From ATZT02 sp046046315 (GTDB lineage Bacteria > Actinomycetota > Actinomycetes > S36-B12 > UBA5976), in contig JBJOKB010000002.1 of NCBI GenBank assembly GCA_046046315.1, positions 1-6,919 on the forward strand: DNA of 6,919 bases, read 5' to 3'. Below are positions 6,366 through 6,919 of this stretch, piece after piece (the first letter of the stretch is position 1; every line of letters begins with the position of its first letter). Made by a program: the position numbers and the translations under genes. The notes below the pieces were generated by a model, which was given only the letters and a program-made list of their open reading frames with translations, was not told the origin of the DNA and searched no databases.

Positions 6366-6919
6366 TTAGGCAAAAAGTGGTCTCAAATGGTCATTTAAAA
6401 ATACGCCATTTGGATCAAATTTTTTACGGATTTTGATGAACTTATCTGCCATTGGATATCGATCATGGAGTTGTTCTTTAGTTAAGAAATGCAGTTTGCC
6501 CCAATGAACGCGTGCGTCATATCTGCCCAAAATTCGATCGACTTCTCTTAAATACGGCCAGTAATCAACGCCCGGCATTCCCGATACCGAAACTACTAAA
6601 GTTTCTCGTTTGTAATTTGAAGATAAAAATCCATCTTCAGATCCACAAGTTCTAATTTCTAGTGGGAAAATACTTAAAGGCAAATTCTTTAGCATGTATT
6701 CGCGCATTTCATTAATGCAATCAACAGCTCTTTCTAATGGGATGAAATATTCAAGTTCATGAAAATTAGGTGAGTAAACCATTGGATAAATACGATATGA
6801 CCTATCAACTCTTCTTTTTGGTACATCAGATATTTGTTCTGACTCTCTTGCTTCATTAAAAACTTTTACATGGCATGTGTCTGTTGCTTTTTCTCCTGGA
6901 GGAAGTTCGATGTTATAAA
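6366..6919 (-). CDS. FAD-linked oxidase of the L-gulonolactone / D-arabinono-1,4-lactone oxidase type (N-terminal part outside the window)
   Basis: C-terminal 183 residues of a VAO/PCMH-superfamily flavoprotein; the FAD-binding domain is off the right edge. The visible part is the ALO domain: DRSYRIYP, then FHELEYFIPLERA in about the first third, VHWGKLHFLT about 45 residues before the end, and a C-terminus reading RYPMADKFIKIRKKFDPNGVF followed by LNDHLRPLF, the standard ending of sugar-lactone and alditol oxidases. The HWGK residues line the active site in characterised relatives. The frame runs open past the ATG at 6782 to the window edge with family-like sequence, so that ATG is internal. 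Family members oxidise an aldonolactone or alditol with oxygen or another acceptor; which substrate applies cannot be told from this fragment. It is read towards the polyamine-type operon and is followed by the HPP gene on its own strand, so its functional link is more likely to genes off the right edge. Confidence -1.
   Translation of the reverse strand, partial: YNIELPPGEKATDTCHVKVFNEARESEQISDVPKRRVDRSYRIYPMVYSPNFHELEYFIPLERAVDCINEMREYMLKNLPLSIFPLEIRTCGSEDGFLSSNYKRETLVVSVSGMPGVDYWPYLREVDRILGRYDARVHWGKLHFLTKEQLHDRYPMADKFIKIRKKFDPNGVFLNDHLRPLFA

Noticed and set aside
6780..6782. ATG on the minus strand at 6782 as the start of the flavoprotein gene
   Set aside because: The frame continues open for 45 more codons to the window edge with family-like sequence (DRSYRIYP), and the FAD-binding domain is missing; the gene is cut by the window.

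Overview
The window is AT-rich (roughly 35-38% G+C in the lines I sampled) and packed almost solid with genes. Neighbouring genes overlap by 1 or 4 bases, or are separated by 15-38 bases, and there is no RNA gene, insertion sequence, repeat array or CRISPR. This points to a streamlined bacterium. The glycosyltransferase, the small helix-hairpin-helix protein and the lactone-oxidase-type flavoprotein have an actinobacterial feel, so a low-GC planktonic actinobacterium is my best guess. That is inference only, because no marker gene is present.

Left block, plus strand, positions 1-5908: six genes that read as one transcription unit beginning upstream of the window. They are (1) the C-terminal four fifths of a PotC/YdcV-type polyamine ABC permease, (2) its PotA-type ATPase (ATGA overlap), (3) a GT-B glycosyltransferase of the MGT/YjiC type, preceded by the only strong Shine-Dalgarno in the window, (4) an aldehyde dehydrogenase closely resembling gamma-aminobutyraldehyde dehydrogenase (GTG start inside the previous TAG), (5) a BenE-family membrane transporter, and (6) an 82-residue helix-hairpin-helix protein, again starting with GTG inside the previous TAG.

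Right block, minus strand, positions 5898-6919: the C-terminal part of an ALO/L-gulonolactone-oxidase-type flavoprotein, followed 21 bases later by a small HPP-family membrane protein. The two blocks converge with an 11-base tail-to-tail overlap.

How it fits together: polyamine-type import plus an aldehyde dehydrogenase like PatD/YdcW suggests uptake of putrescine or a similar amine and its oxidation via an aminoaldehyde to GABA, as in the E. coli ydcSTUV-ydcW arrangement. The glycosyltransferase inserted between ATPase and dehydrogenase does not belong to the known pathway. It also lacks the usual N-terminal catalytic histidine. This combination is the most interesting part of the window.

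Both edge genes are cut by the window. Their first visible ATG codons (51 on plus, 6782 on minus) are internal methionines, because each reading frame stays open to the window edge with family-typical sequence.
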